Assembly: GCA_018401495.1 (NCBI GenBank)
Contig: JAGYJX010000042.1
Span: forward strand, 1-64,000
Reading direction: 5' to 3'
Length of the DNA: 64,000 bases
Origin: Rhodospirillaceae bacterium
Lineage (GTDB): Bacteria; Pseudomonadota; Alphaproteobacteria; Thalassobaculales; Thalassobaculaceae
Each line of letters opens with the position of its first letter. Position 1 is the first letter of the stretch. The position numbers and the translations under genes are program-made. Below are positions 1 to 9,692 of this stretch, piece by piece. The notes beneath the pieces are model-generated. The model saw only the letters and a list, made by a program, of their open reading frames with translations, was not told where the DNA came from and searched no databases.

Positions 1-2
1 CC

Positions 3-1472
3 CTGTTCAACGCGCTCGACGAGGGCGTCGTGGCCGTCGACGCCGCGGCGACGATCGTGTTCCTGAACGCCGCCGCCGAGCGGATGTTCGGGTACCGAGC
101 CAGCGACGTGCTGGGAACTCCGCTCGACAGGCTGATTCCATCGGAGGCGCGAGGCGTCCACCGGCAGCATGTCGGCCGGTTCCGGGACGGCGGGGTGGAC
201 AGCCGCATGATGGGCGAGCGCTCCGCCATTCGCGGGCAGCGCCGGGACGGCACCGTGTTCGACGCCGAGGCCTCGATCTCCAGGAGCACGATCGGGGACA
301 CCGTCCTGCTGATGGCGATCATCCGGGACGTCACCGCCCGCAAGGAGGCCGAGGCGCGCCTGCGGGCCTCGGAGCAGAAGTACCGGGCCATTCTCGAGAC
401 CTGCAGCGACGCCGTGCTGATCGCCGACGCCGCGAGCGGACTGATCCTCGAAGTCAACGCCTCGGCGGGCCGCCTGTTCGGCTGCGAGCCGGCCGACCTG
501 ATCGGCCTGCACCAGAGCGAACTCCACCCCGAGGCCGACCGCGAGCACCTCCGGCGCACCTTCCGCGAGCACATCGAGGCGGGCCGCGTGCTGGTGCCGG
601 ACGCCACCATCCAGCGCCGGGACGGCGTCGTGGTGCCGGTCGAGATCGCCGCCCGCCCCGTCACGATCGACGGCGCCCTGAGGCTGGTCGGGTTCTTCCG
701 CGACGTGAGCCACCGGGTCGAGCACGAGCGCCGGCTGGTCGAGGCGCGCGAGGCCGCCCTGGCCGCCGATCGCAGCAAGACGACGTTCCTCGCCAACGTC
801 AGCCACGAACTGCGCACCCCGCTGAACGCCATCATCGGGCTGTCGCAGATGATCGCCGAAGGCGTGTTCGGCCCGGTCGGTCATCCGAAATACGCCGAGT
901 ACGCCCGCGACATCCACGACAGCGGCCATCACCTGCTCGACGTGATCGACGACATCCTCGACCTGTCTCGGGTCGAGTTGGACAAGATCGCCCTGAAGGA
1001 GGAGTGGCTCGACCTGTCCGCGTTGATCGAGCAGTGCCGGCGGACGGTCCGCACCCTGGTCGAGGACAGCGGCCTGCTCTGCCAGACACGGGTGGAACCC
1101 GGGGCCGAGCGCCTGCGCGCCGATGCCCGCGCCGTCCGTCAGATGCTGCTGAACCTGCTGTCCAACGCGATCCGCCACACCCCGCAGGGCGGCCGCATCG
1201 AGATTGCCGCGGAAACCGTCGGCGACGGGAGACTGGCCCTGGCGGTCACCGACACCGGCACCGGCATCGCGCCGGAGCGGCTGGCGGCGATCACCGTGCC
1301 GTTCAACAGCAGCGCCGACAAGATGGTGAGCGCCCGGGGCGGCACCGGCCTCGGGCTCGCCATCACCAAGGGCTTGGTGGAGCGCCACGGCGGGCGCCTG
1401 GAAATCTCCAGCCGTCCCGGCGAGGGCACATCGGTGCGCCTGGTCTTCCCCGCCGACCGGTTGACCGCCTGA
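3..1472 (+). CDS. PAS-domain sensor histidine kinase (5' end outside window)
   Basis: C-terminal part of a soluble hybrid-free sensor kinase. The frame is open to the left edge, and the first visible residues already belong to a PAS fold, so the GTG at nt 30 is internal and the real start lies upstream. Order: PAS (about nt 15-330, with a PAC-like end 'IIRDVT'), second PAS (about nt 385-710), HisKA with phospho-acceptor His at nt 804-806 in 'NVSHELRTPLN', then HATPase_c with an N-box 'LLNLLSNAIRHTP' and G boxes 'DTGTGI' and 'GTGLGLAI'. No membrane segment or receiver domain is visible in this part. It ends at TGA, 78 bp before the next operon, which has its own promoter, so it is probably a separate unit. 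The signal and the partner regulator are unknown. Confidence 0.9.
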   Translation: MFNALDEGVVAVDAAATIVFLNAAAERMFGYRASDVLGTPLDRLIPSEARGVHRQHVGRFRDGGVDSRMMGERSAIRGQRRDGTVFDAEASISRSTIGDTVLLMAIIRDVTARKEAEARLRASEQKYRAILETCSDAVLIADAASGLILEVNASAGRLFGCEPADLIGLHQSELHPEADREHLRRTFREHIEAGRVLVPDATIQRRDGVVVPVEIAARPVTIDGALRLVGFFRDVSHRVEHERRLVEAREAALAADRSKTTFLANVSHELRTPLNAIIGLSQMIAEGVFGPVGHPKYAEYARDIHDSGHHLLDVIDDILDLSRVELDKIALKEEWLDLSALIEQCRRTVRTLVEDSGLLCQTRVEPGAERLRADARAVRQMLLNLLSNAIRHTPQGGRIEIAAETVGDGRLALAVTDTGTGIAPERLAAITVPFNSSADKMVSARGGTGLGLAITKGLVERHGGRLEISSRPGEGTSVRLVFPADRLTA

Positions 1473-1492
1473 GCGCTACGGCGATGCGGGCC

Positions 1493-1522
1493 TGATCCGA
1501 AATCGGGCCGGGCGCGTAAACA
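1493..1522 (+). promoter_or_regulatory. Candidate RpoE(ChrR)-type ECF promoter, TGATCC-N18-TAAACA
   Basis: A -35-like TGATCC at 1493-1498 is followed after 18 bases by TAAACA at 1517-1522, about 29 bases before the ATG of the FAD oxidoreductase gene. The pattern matches, from memory, the Rhodobacter sphaeroides sigma-E (ECF11) promoters, which have TGATC in the -35 and TA in the -10. The same pattern and spacing occur on the other strand at 10526-10555. No rpoE-chrR pair is in the window, so control by such a factor is inferred. Confidence 0.65.
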
Positions 1523-1550
1523 GCCCGGACATCAGGGAACGAGGAACAAC

Positions 1551-2880
1551 ATGCGCATCGCCGTGATCGGTTCCGGCATCGCCGGCCTCGGCGCCGCGTG
1601 GCTGCTGCGGACCCGGCATGAGGTCACCGTGTACGAGGCCGAGAGCCGGCTCGGCGGTCACGCCAACACCGTCACCGTCGACTACGACGGCACGCCGGTC
1701 GCCGTCGACACCGGCTTCATCGTCTACAACGATCGCAACTACCCGAACCTGGTCGCGCTGTTCGAGCGCCTCGGCGTCGCCACCGAGCCGAGCGACATGA
1801 GCTTCGGGGTTTCGGTCGACGACGGCCGGCTGGAGTACGAAGGCTCGCTGCGCGGCATGCTGGCCCAGCCGGGAAACCTGATCAGGCCTCGCTACTGGCG
1901 CATGGTGGCGGACATCCTGCGGTTCTTCTCGGGCGCCGAGAAGCTCCTCAAGGAGCCGGGACCGGGGCCGACGCTCGGCGAGTGGCTGCGGCGGGAAGGC
2001 TATGGAGCCGGCTTCGTCGACGACCATCTGCTGCCGATGGCGGCGGCCATCTGGTCGTGCCCGGTGAAGACCATGCTGGCGTTCCCGGCGCGCTCCTTCG
2101 TGCAGTTCTTTCACAACCACCAGCTCCTCAACCTGGTCGAGCGGCCGCGCTGGCGAACCGTGACCGGCGGATCGCACCTGTATGTCGCCCGGCTGGCCGG
2201 TTCGCTGATCGGCCGGATTCGCCTCGCCTCGCCCGTGACGCGCGTGGAGCCGGTCGCCGGCGGGGTCGAAGTCACCGCGAGCGACGGCAGCGTCGAGACC
2301 TTCGACCACGTGGTTCTGGCCACCCACGGCGACCAGGCCCTGCGCCTGATCGCCGACCCGACACCCGGCCGAGGCCGGGGTCCTCGAGCGCTTCCGATAC
2401 CAGTCGAACACCGCCATACTGCATCGCGATACGGCCCTCATGCCGCGCCGCCGATCGGTGTGGGCCGCCTGGAACTACCAGTCCGGGCACGGCGAGCGGC
2501 GCGATCGTCGGGTAGCCCTGACCTACTGGATGAACCGGTTGCAGAACCTCGATCCCGCCCGCCCGCTGTTCGTCAGCATGAACCCGATCCGCGATCCGGA
2601 CCCGGCGACGGTGTTCGCGCGTTTCAGCTACGACCACCCGGTTTTCGACGCCGAGGCGATTGCCGCCCAGGAGACCCTCCCGGCCATCCAGGGCCGACGG
2701 CGCCTCTGGTTCTGCGGAAGCTACTGCGGTTGGGGGTTCCACGAGGATGGCCTGAAGTCGGCAATCGCCGTGGCTCTTGCCCTGGGGGTGGAGACCCCGT
2801 GGCCGTGCGACGTCGCCGCCGCCGACCGCCAGCCCACGGTCGCGGCCTTCGCCGGACGTCTCGCGGATGCGGCGGACTGA
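1551..2880 (+). CDS. FAD-dependent oxidoreductase (COG2907, amine-oxidase fold), frameshifted
   Basis: About 442 residues once one frameshift is corrected. The N-terminal dinucleotide-binding motif 'IGSGIAGLGAAWLL' (residues 6-19) and 'YEAESRLGGHANT' show an FAD enzyme of the amine oxidase/phytoene desaturase fold. The C-terminal part contains the family end 'FCGSYCGWGFHEDGLKSA'. The reading frame moves at about nt 2360-2366 (acaccCggcc, one extra C) and continues to TGA at 2878-2880. The start ATG has an AGGA box 8 bases upstream. It is first in an operon with DUF1365, a CFA-type methyltransferase and an MFS protein. In R. sphaeroides such genes belong to the sigma-E singlet-oxygen regulon and, as I recall, an FAD protein of this kind acts with a methyltransferase in making methylated or furan fatty acids. 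The exact reaction here is inferred. Confidence 0.85.
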
Positions 2881-2884
2881 TCCC

Positions 2885-3721
2885 GTGACGGAGATATCCG
2901 AACGCGCGCCGCTGCGGTCGGCGGTGTACATCGGCAGCGTGATGCACACCCGCTTCGGGGCGCACCGCCACCGGTTCCGCTACCGGGTGGTGTCCTTGCT
3001 GCTCGACCTGGACGAGCTTGACCTCGTCGACCGCCGTCTCGCGACGTTCTCGGTCGACCGTCCGAACCTCTTCGGGTTCCGGTCGGCCGATCACGGCCCG
3101 CGCGACGGCACGCCGTTGCGGCCCTGGATCGAGGCGGCGTTCGCGCGGGTCGGCCGCCCCCTCGACGGCGGACGGATCCTGGCGCTTTGTTTCCCGCGGG
3201 TGCTCGGCTACGTGTTCGACCCGCTGACGATCTACTGGGGATACCGGGCCGACGGGCGCCTGGCCGGGCTGCTCTACGAGGTCAAGAACACCTTCGGCGA
3301 CCAGCACGGCTACGTCGTGCCGGCGGCCGACGATCATCAACCGGGCGCGCCGTTGATGCAGATGGTCGACAAGCGTTTCCACGTCTCGCCGTTCCTGCCG
3401 ATCGAGGGCGGTTACCGCTTCCGGGTCGACGAGCCGGGCGACCGGTTGCGCGTGCTGATCCGCCTGGTCGGCCCGGACGGCGCCGACCGGCTGATCGCCA
3501 CCCAGACCGGGACCCGCCACGCGCTGACCGACGCCCGGCTGCTCGCCAGCCTGGTCACGCACCCCGGCAGCACCGCCAAGGTGGTCGCCGGGATCCACTG
3601 GGAGGCGCTGCGCCTCTGGTTGAAGGGCGCTCCCTTTCACACCCGTCCGCAACCGCCGGCGGTTGCGGTGACGACCGGACACAACGTTACGACCAAGAGC
3701 ACGGGGCTGGGGGCGGCATGA
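2885..3721 (+). CDS. DUF1365 family protein
   Basis: 278 residues from GTG at 2885, four bases after the preceding stop. An alternative ATG at 2867 would overlap that gene. DUF1365 (COG3496) proteins begin with a short 'Y.G.V.H.R.....HRFRYRV' segment, seen here as 'VYIGSVMHTRFGAHRHRFRYRV' split around residue 20, and contain 'LGYVFDPLTIYWGY', also present. The function is unknown, but the family is almost always found between a COG2907 oxidoreductase and a cyclopropane-fatty-acid-type methyltransferase, as here, so a role in modifying membrane lipid acyl chains is likely. Its stop overlaps the next ATG (ATGA), which suggests translational coupling. Confidence 0.9.
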   Translation: MTEISERAPLRSAVYIGSVMHTRFGAHRHRFRYRVVSLLLDLDELDLVDRRLATFSVDRPNLFGFRSADHGPRDGTPLRPWIEAAFARVGRPLDGGRILALCFPRVLGYVFDPLTIYWGYRADGRLAGLLYEVKNTFGDQHGYVVPAADDHQPGAPLMQMVDKRFHVSPFLPIEGGYRFRVDEPGDRLRVLIRLVGPDGADRLIATQTGTRHALTDARLLASLVTHPGSTAKVVAGIHWEALRLWLKGAPFHTRPQPPAVAVTTGHNVTTKSTGLGAA

Positions 3722-4978
3722 CACCGATGACGACGACCGCGAACGGCCGCTACGCAGCCGGGCGCGCCGGGGACCGTCTGGTCGCTCCGCAGGATATGCC
3801 CGGGCTGGACCGCTGGACCCGGGCCGGGTTCCGGCTGTTGGCACGGATTGCCGTCGGGCGGCTGACGGTGATCCTGCCGGACGGCCGGTCGGCGCGCTTC
3901 GACAGCCACGCCCCGGGACCCGAGGCGACCGTCCAGCTCAACGACCCGCGCGCGGTGCGGCGCTTCATGCTCGGCGGCGACCTGGCCTTCGCGGAGGCCT
4001 ACATGGACGGCGCGGTCGACAGCCCGGACCCGGCGGCGCTGACCGAGCTGTTCGTGCGCAACAAGCGCGCCCTCGATCACGCCTCGGTGTCGGGCCGACT
4101 TCGGGTCCTGCTGCGCCGGATCGTCCACCAGCTCAACGCCAACACCCGCCGCGGCAGCCGGCGCAACATCGCCTACCACTACGACCTCGGCAACGCGTTC
4201 TACGAACGCTGGCTGGATCCCTCGATGACCTACTCGGCGGCCCGCTTCGAGGCCGAGGGGCAGGATCTGGAGGCGGCGCAGACCGCGAAATACCGGCTGC
4301 TGGCGGACTCGCTCCGGATCGCGCCGGGCGACCGGGTGCTGGAGATCGGCTGTGGCTGGGGCGGGTTCGCGGTGTTCGCGGCCCAGCGAGTACGGTGCGC
4401 GGGTGCACGGCGTCACCCTGTCGCGCGAGCAGCACGCCTACGCGGTCGAGCGGGCCCACCGGGCCGGCGTGGCCGACCGGGTGCAGTTCGAGATCCGCGA
4501 TTACCGCGACGTCGGCGGGACGTTCGACCGGATTGCCTCCATCGAGATGTTCGAGGCGGTCGGCGAACGCTACTGGAACCGCTACTTCGGCCTGCTGCGC
4601 GACCGGCTGGTCGCCGGCGGCCGGGCCGCGCTGCAGGTCATCACGATCGCCGAGGAAGGGTTCGAGGAGTACCGCTCGAGCCCGGACTTCATCCAGCGCT
4701 ACATCTTTCCCGGCGGCATGTTGCCGACCCGCCGCCACCTGCACGAGCTTGCGACCGCCCACGGCCTCACGGTCGACCGCGAGGAGGCGTTCGGCCTGGA
4801 CTACGCCCGCACCCTGGCGGAGTGGCGCACGCGGTTCCTGGCCCGCTGGCCGGAGATCAGCCCGCTCGGCTTCGACGAGCGCTTCCGGCGGATGTGGGAG
4901 TACTACCTCGCGTACTGCGAGGGCGGCTTCCGCGGCGGTCACATCGACGTTCACCAGATCGCCTACACGCGTTCCTGA
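3718..4978 (+). CDS. Cyclopropane-fatty-acyl-phospholipid synthase family methyltransferase, frameshifted
   Basis: About 419 residues after correcting one extra base at about nt 4387 (the frame changes inside 'FAVFAAQ|EYGARVHGVTLS'). The enzyme transfers a methyl group from S-adenosylmethionine to the double bond of phospholipid acyl chains. Visible signatures are 'YHYDLGNAFYERWLD', the SAM motif 'LEIGCGWGGF' and 'IEMFEAVGERYW'. The C-terminal region 'FIFPGGMLPTRR'-like is also typical. The start ATG overlaps the DUF1365 stop by four bases. In this gene context the enzyme could make cyclopropane, methyl-branched or furan fatty acid precursors (UfaM type in R. sphaeroides). The sequence alone does not decide between them. 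Confidence 0.88.
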
Positions 4979-5004
4979 CCAAGGCTGACGGGAGCACCCG
5001 GCGC

Positions 5005-6352
5005 ATGAACGACCGGCGCACGCCGCTGGCGCGGCTGATCGCGTATGGCCTGCCCGGCCTGCCGGTGGCGGCGCTCGGCGTGCCGCTCTACGTGTTCCTG
5101 CCGACCTACTACAGTTCCGACCTCGGGCTGCCGCTCGGGGCGGTCGGCGCGGCGCTGCTGGTGGCCCGGTTGTGGGACGTGGTCACCGACCCGGTCGTCG
5201 GCGCCCTGTCCGGACCGCACGCGCGGCCGGTTCGGTCGGCGGCGGCCCTGGATGGTGGCCGCGCTGCCGCTGCTCGTGCTGTCCGTGTGGATGCTGTTCA
5301 GGCCGCTCGACGGCGCCGGCGCCGGCTATCTGGCGCTGTGGAGCATCGCGCTCTACCTCGGCTGGACCATGCTGGCGCTGCCGCACGGGGCCTGGGGTGC
5401 GGAACTCTCGGACGACTACAACGAGCGCGCCCGCATCAGCGGGGCCCGGGAGATCGCGGTGGTGCTCGGCACGCTGGTGGCCGCCGGCCTGCCGGCGGTG
5501 CTGGGGATCGACGGCGACGGCAGCCCGGGCGCGGTGCTGTGGGTGCTGGCGCCGGCGTTGGCGATCGCGCTGCCGGTGGCGGTCCTGGTCGCGGTCGCCA
5601 CGGTTCCCGACCGCGCCGTCGCGCTCGGCGCGCCGATCCCGTGGCGCCAGGCCGGCGCGCTGCTCACCGCCAACCGGCCGTTCAGGCGGTTGATCCTCGC
5701 CTATCTGGTCAACGGCGTCGCCAACGGCCTGCCGGCGACCCTGTTCCTGCTGTTCGTGACCCATGTCCTGGCGGCGCCGGCCATGCAGGGGCCATTGCTG
5801 TTCGCCTACTTCTTCTGCGGGATCCTGGGAGTGCCGGTGTGGCTGGCGCTGACCCGGCGTATCGGCAAGCACCGGGCCTGGTGCGTCGCCATGGCGATCA
5901 ACTGCGCGGTGTTCGCCTGGGTGCCGCTGCTCGGCGCCGGCGACGTCTGGCCGTTCCTCGCGATCTGCGTCCTGTCGGGCCTGTGCCTCGGCGCCGATCT
6001 GGTGCTGCCGAGCGCCATCCAGGCCGACGTCGTCGACGTCGACACCGCCGCCGGCGGCGGCCGCCGGACCGGCCTGTACTTCGCGTTCTGGGGGATGGCG
6101 ACCAAGCTGGCCCTGGCGCTCGCGGTCGGCACCGCGTTTCCGCTGCTGGAGGTGGCGGGATTTGACGCCACGACGGCCGCGAACACGCCCTCGGCACTGC
6201 TGACGCTGGCCCTGCTGTACGCCGGGCGCCCCGTGGTCTTCAAGATCGGCGCGATCGCGCTGATGTGGCGGTTTCCGCTCGACGAGGCCGCCCAGGGCGA
6301 TCTGCGGCGGCGGATCGGGCGTATCGAGCGTGAAAACCTGACGGAGGATTGA
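5005..6352 (+). CDS. MFS transporter, GPH (glycoside-pentoside-hexuronide) type, frameshifted
   Basis: About 448 residues with roughly 12 hydrophobic segments. An extra G at about nt 5211-5214 breaks the frame. Removing it restores the family loop 'SDRTRGRFGRRRPWM' between helices 2 and 3, the hallmark of GPH-family symporters. The start ATG (5005) follows the CFA-type gene by 26 bases, in the same operon. R. sphaeroides carries a GPH-type transporter gene in its sigma-E-dependent cfaA operon, so this one may serve lipid or stress physiology and not sugar uptake. The substrate is unknown. Confidence 0.85.
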
Positions 6353-6355
6353 TCC

Positions 6356-6943
6356 ATGTTCCGGCGTGTTGCGTATTTATTGCTGTTAGTGCCGCTGCTG
6401 GGGGCGTGCCAATCCATGAAGATTGAAGATTTCAGGGGCACGACTCCCAGGCTGGTGCTCGAGGAGTACTTCGCCGGCGAAACAAAGGCCTGGGGCATCT
6501 TCGAGGATCGCTTCGGCAATCTGCGGCGCGAGTTCAAGGTCGACATCCAGGGGACCTGGGACGGCCGGACGCTGACCATGGTGGAGGACTTCGTCTACGC
6601 CGATGGTGAGGTCGACCAGCGGATCTGGCGGATCGAGAAGGTCGGCGACAATCTCTACCGCGGCCGCGCCGACGACGTGCTCGGCACCGCCGAAGGGGTG
6701 GTCGAGGGCAAGGCCCTGACCTGGACCTACGACATGATCCTCAACGTCGGCGGCACCGACCTGAAGGTTCGCTTCACCGACTGGATGTTCCAGCAGGACG
6801 ACGAGGTGCTGATCAACCGGGCCTCGGTCACCAAGTTCGGCATCGAGCTCGGGACCGTGACGCTGTTCTTCCGCAAGCCGGCGGCCGGCGGCGGCCGTGC
6901 CGCCGTGCCGGCCTCAGACGCCGGCAGCGAACAGGCGGCGTAG
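6356..6943 (+). CDS. DUF3833 family lipoprotein
   Basis: 195 residues. It begins with a short signal peptide ending in a lipobox 'LLGAC' (Cys at residue 18), so the mature protein should be lipid-anchored in the periplasm. The rest matches DUF3833, with the pattern 'F.G......W.G...D..G...R.F.V...G.W.G..L.L.E.F.Y.DG'. The role is unknown. ATG lies three bases after the MFS stop with an overlapping GGAGG, so it is the last gene of the forward stress operon. Its end overlaps the end of the convergent NTF2-like gene by 30 bp. Confidence 0.88.
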   Translation: MFRRVAYLLLLVPLLGACQSMKIEDFRGTTPRLVLEEYFAGETKAWGIFEDRFGNLRREFKVDIQGTWDGRTLTMVEDFVYADGEVDQRIWRIEKVGDNLYRGRADDVLGTAEGVVEGKALTWTYDMILNVGGTDLKVRFTDWMFQQDDEVLINRASVTKFGIELGTVTLFFRKPAAGGGRAAVPASDAGSEQAA

Positions 6944-7381
6944 CGCCCGCACCAGCCTGCCGACCAGCGGTAGCCGGGCGTAAACCTGGCCGGCGGCGTC
7001 CCAGTGGTCGACATGGGCGCTGACCCGGCCGGTGCCGGCGTCGAACAGCACCTCGCTCATGCCGTCGATGACCACCTCCCGGCCCCGCACGGTGCCGGTG
7101 AACCGCCAGCGGATATACCCGGCGCCGGGGCCGAGGGCGCGGCCATCGATCCGGAATCGCGGCCCCGTCACCGCCGCGTACATGTGCCGGAACAGCGCCA
7201 CATACCGATCGATCCCGACGATGTCGTTGAACGGATCGACGAAGCGGACGTCGCCGGTGCAGAGCGGGCGGAAGTCGTCGAGCCGGCCAGGCTCCAGGGT
7301 CTCGAACAGGCGGCAGTAGGCGTCGAAGACGGCAACGCGCGGGTCGTCTCCCGGCGCGCCATCGGTCGGCGAGCCGGTCAT
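6914..7381 (-). CDS. NTF2-like (SnoaL-fold) protein
   Basis: 155 residues from the ATG at 7381, which overlaps the SDR stop by four bases. The sequence has the SnoaL/NTF2 pattern: an N-terminal helix 'FDAYCRLFETLEPGRLDDF', then 'VRFVDPFNDIVGIDRYVALF' and a C-terminal sheet ending 'HVDHWDAAGQVY'. Such small proteins are usually cyclases, isomerases or binding proteins. The specific job is unknown. It is the last gene of the reverse operon. Homologues lie beside the SDR and photolyase genes of ChrR/sigma-E regulons, so a part in photo-oxidative stress defence is inferred. Confidence 0.82.
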   Translation of the reverse strand: MTGSPTDGAPGDDPRVAVFDAYCRLFETLEPGRLDDFRPLCTGDVRFVDPFNDIVGIDRYVALFRHMYAAVTGPRFRIDGRALGPGAGYIRWRFTGTVRGREVVIDGMSEVLFDAGTGRVSAHVDHWDAAGQVYARLPLVGRLVRALRRLFAAGV

Positions 7382-8130
7382 TTGCCGGTCGCCCGGCGCG
7401 TCAGGGCAAAGTAGAGCGGGTACGGCAGCATCCCGATCAGCTTCAGGATGAACGCGAACCGGCGCGGGAAGGTGATCTCGAAGGAGGTGCCCTGCAGGCC
7501 GCGGAACAGCCGCTCGGCGGCCGCGTCGACCTCCATCAGGAACGGCATCGGGAACTCGTTGCGGTCGGTGAGCGGGGTTCGCACGAAGCCCGGGCACACC
7601 ACCTGGGTGATGACGCCGACCCGGTCCAGGTCGAACTTGAGCGATTCCGCGAAGTTGATCAGCGCCGCCTTGGTGGCGCCGTACCCGGCCGCACTCGGCA
7701 GGCCCCGGTAGCCGGCGACGCTGGAGACGATCGCCAGCCGCCCGCCGCGCCGGGCGATCAGGCCCGGCAGCACCGCGTCGACGGCGTGCACCACCCCCAT
7801 CAGGTTGATCTCGACCAGTTGCCGGATCGAGGCCACGTCGAAGTCTCGCGCGTCGGTCGGAACGTGGGTTCCGGCGGCCAGCACCGCGGTGCCGATCGGC
7901 CCCAGGTCACGCTCGATGGCCGCCACCGTCGCGCGGCAGGCGGCGTGGTTGGTGACATCCAGAGGGTAGGCGCGGATCCGGCCGGCCGTCGGCTCCGCCG
8001 CCAGGGCCTCCAGCGCCTCGGCGCCGCGCGCGCTGGCGGCCACCGTCCAGCCGGCGGCCGCCATGCGCCGGGCAAGGGCCTGGCCGATCCCGCTGCTGGC
8101 CCCGGTGATCCAGACGATTCGGCTGTCCAT
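7378..8130 (-). CDS. Short-chain dehydrogenase/reductase
   Basis: 250 residues. The NAD(P)-binding motif 'TGASSGIG' is at residues 9-16, 'NLMGV' lies mid-protein, and the catalytic YxxxK is present in 'GYGATKAAL', with a Ser in 'IVSSVAGY' before it, so the catalytic triad looks intact. ATG at 8130 has an AGGAG box. The hydrophobic C-terminus 'FILKLIGMLPYPLYFALTRR' suggests membrane association, as in lipid-acting SDRs. It sits 26 bp after the photolyase-like gene and overlaps the NTF2-like gene, so it is co-transcribed. The substrate is unknown. A fatty-acid or lipid-oxidation product would fit the context. Confidence 0.9.
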   Translation of the reverse strand: MDSRIVWITGASSGIGQALARRMAAAGWTVAASARGAEALEALAAEPTAGRIRAYPLDVTNHAACRATVAAIERDLGPIGTAVLAAGTHVPTDARDFDVASIRQLVEINLMGVVHAVDAVLPGLIARRGGRLAIVSSVAGYRGLPSAAGYGATKAALINFAESLKFDLDRVGVITQVVCPGFVRTPLTDRNEFPMPFLMEVDAAAERLFRGLQGTSFEITFPRRFAFILKLIGMLPYPLYFALTRRATGK

Positions 8131-8156
8131 GACGATCTCCTGTGGGTGTCCGACGT

Positions 8157-9692
8157 TCACGCCAGCCGGGCGAGAAAGCCGTCGGCCTGCTCGAGCATCG
8201 CCGCGCGCTTCTCCGGCGCGAACCGGTCGAGGGTGCGGTAGACCATCGCCATCCGCTGGTTGCCGCGCAACCGGTCGGCGTTGCGGATCATGAAGCGCCA
8301 GTAGAGCGCGTTGAACGGGCATGCCGTCGGTCCGACCGCGACGTCCGGGCGGTAGCGGCAACGCTGACAATAATCCGACATGCGCTGGATGTAGCGGCCG
8401 CTCGCCGCGTACGGCTTGGATCCGAGCATCCCGCCGTCGGCGTGCAGCACCATGCCGTGGGTGTTGGGAAGCTGCACCCATTCGATCGCGTCGGCGTAGA
8501 CCTCGAGGTACCAGCGGTTGACCGCCGCCGGGTCGGCCCCGATCAGCAGCGCGAAATTGCCGATCACCATCAGCCGCTGGATGTGATGCGCGTAGGCGTT
8601 CCGGCGGGTGTCGCCGATGCACTCGGCGAGGCAGGCGAGGTCGGTGTCCCCGGACCAGAAGAACGCCGGCAGCGCCCGCCCGGCGTCAAAGGCGTTGCGG
8701 TCGGCGTAGTCCGGCATGGCGTGCCAATAGATGCCGCGGACGTACTCGCGCCACCCGAGAATCTGGCGGATGAATCCCTCGGCGGCGTTCAACGGCACCG
8801 CGCCGTCGCGAAAGGCGCGCTCGACGCGCGCCAGCATCGCCCGCGGGTCGAGCAGGCCGACGTTCAGGTAGGGCGAGACCACGGCGTGGAACAGGAACGG
8901 CCGACCGCGCGCCATGGCGTCCTGGTAGTCGCCGAACCCCGGCAGCCGCTCGACCACGAAGCGCTCCCACAGCGCCTCGGCGTCGGCGCGGGTGACGGCG
9001 TAGCCGAAGCCGTCCAGGTCGCCGAAATGATCGGCGAACCGCGACCGGACCAGCGCGATCACCGCCGCGGTCGTGGCGTCCGGCGCGATCGCCGGGACGG
9101 CCGGCGGCTCGACGCCCCGCGGCAGGGCCCGGCGGTTCTCGGCGTCCAGGTTCCAGCGTCCCCCGACCGGCTCGTCACCCGCCATCAGCACACCGCTGCG
9201 GGCCCGCATGAGCCGGTAGAAGTGCTCCATCCGGAACAGCCGCCGTCCCTTTGCCCAGACCGCGAATTCCTCGCGCGAGCACAGGAAGCGTTCGTCCGCG
9301 CGGATGGTCACCGGAACCCCGGCCGCCGCCTCCCAGCCGGCCATGTCCTGTGCGAGCCGCCACTCGCCCGGCTCGGTCGCCACCACCCGCGAAGCGGCGT
9401 GCCGGGCGACCGCCCGCGCCACCTCGCCGCGCAGGGTGCCGGTGTTGCCGGGATCGTCGAGACGGATGTAGTCGACCGTCAGTCCGGACTCCGCGAGCTC
9501 GGCCGCGAAATGCCGCATCGCGCTCAGAAAGAACACGATCTTCTGGGGGTGATGCCGGACGTAGGTCGCCTCCTCGGTGACCTCCGCCAGCAGCACGACG
9601 TCGCGCGCCGGATCCACGTCGCTGAGCGCGGCTATGCCACGGCAGAGCTGGTCGCCGAGAATGACCCGCAGCGTGCCCGCGCCGTCGCTCAC
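8157..9692 (-). CDS. Cryptochrome/photolyase family protein with Fe-S cluster (COG3046, FeS-BCP type)
   Basis: 511 residues, the normal length for the 'deoxyribodipyrimidine photolyase-related' family. The N-terminus 'LRVILGDQL' is the Rossmann-like antenna domain. The C-terminal half carries the FAD-binding region ('ILGWREYVRGIYW', 'NAYAHHIQRLMVIGNFALL') and a cysteine cluster 'YCQRCRY' plus 'TACPFN', which with an earlier Cys near 'LAECIGDTRR' would hold the 4Fe-4S cluster known from Agrobacterium PhrB and Rhodobacter CryB. Likely role: light-driven repair of (6-4) photoproducts, or a blue-light sensor. The GTG start overlaps the DUF6134 stop (GTGA). Its place in an operon with a sigma-E-type promoter fits the sigma-E control of photolyase genes in R. 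sphaeroides. Confidence 0.9.
   Translation of the reverse strand: MSDGAGTLRVILGDQLCRGIAALSDVDPARDVVLLAEVTEEATYVRHHPQKIVFFLSAMRHFAAELAESGLTVDYIRLDDPGNTGTLRGEVARAVARHAASRVVATEPGEWRLAQDMAGWEAAAGVPVTIRADERFLCSREEFAVWAKGRRLFRMEHFYRLMRARSGVLMAGDEPVGGRWNLDAENRRALPRGVEPPAVPAIAPDATTAAVIALVRSRFADHFGDLDGFGYAVTRADAEALWERFVVERLPGFGDYQDAMARGRPFLFHAVVSPYLNVGLLDPRAMLARVERAFRDGAVPLNAAEGFIRQILGWREYVRGIYWHAMPDYADRNAFDAGRALPAFFWSGDTDLACLAECIGDTRRNAYAHHIQRLMVIGNFALLIGADPAAVNRWYLEVYADAIEWVQLPNTHGMVLHADGGMLGSKPYAASGRYIQRMSDYCQRCRYRPDVAVGPTACPFNALYWRFMIRNADRLRGNQRMAMVYRTLDRFAPEKRAAMLEQADGFLARLA

Noticed and set aside
2355-2370. Programmed ribosomal frameshifting in the FAD oxidoreductase and other genes
   Set aside because: No slippery heptamer with a downstream structure recurs, and unrelated genes show the same one-base excess, so sequence error is simpler.
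1476-2441. Long minus-strand frames opposite the FAD oxidoreductase and most other genes
   Set aside because: High GC content removes stops from antisense frames; these have no ribosome-binding sites or recognisable domains.
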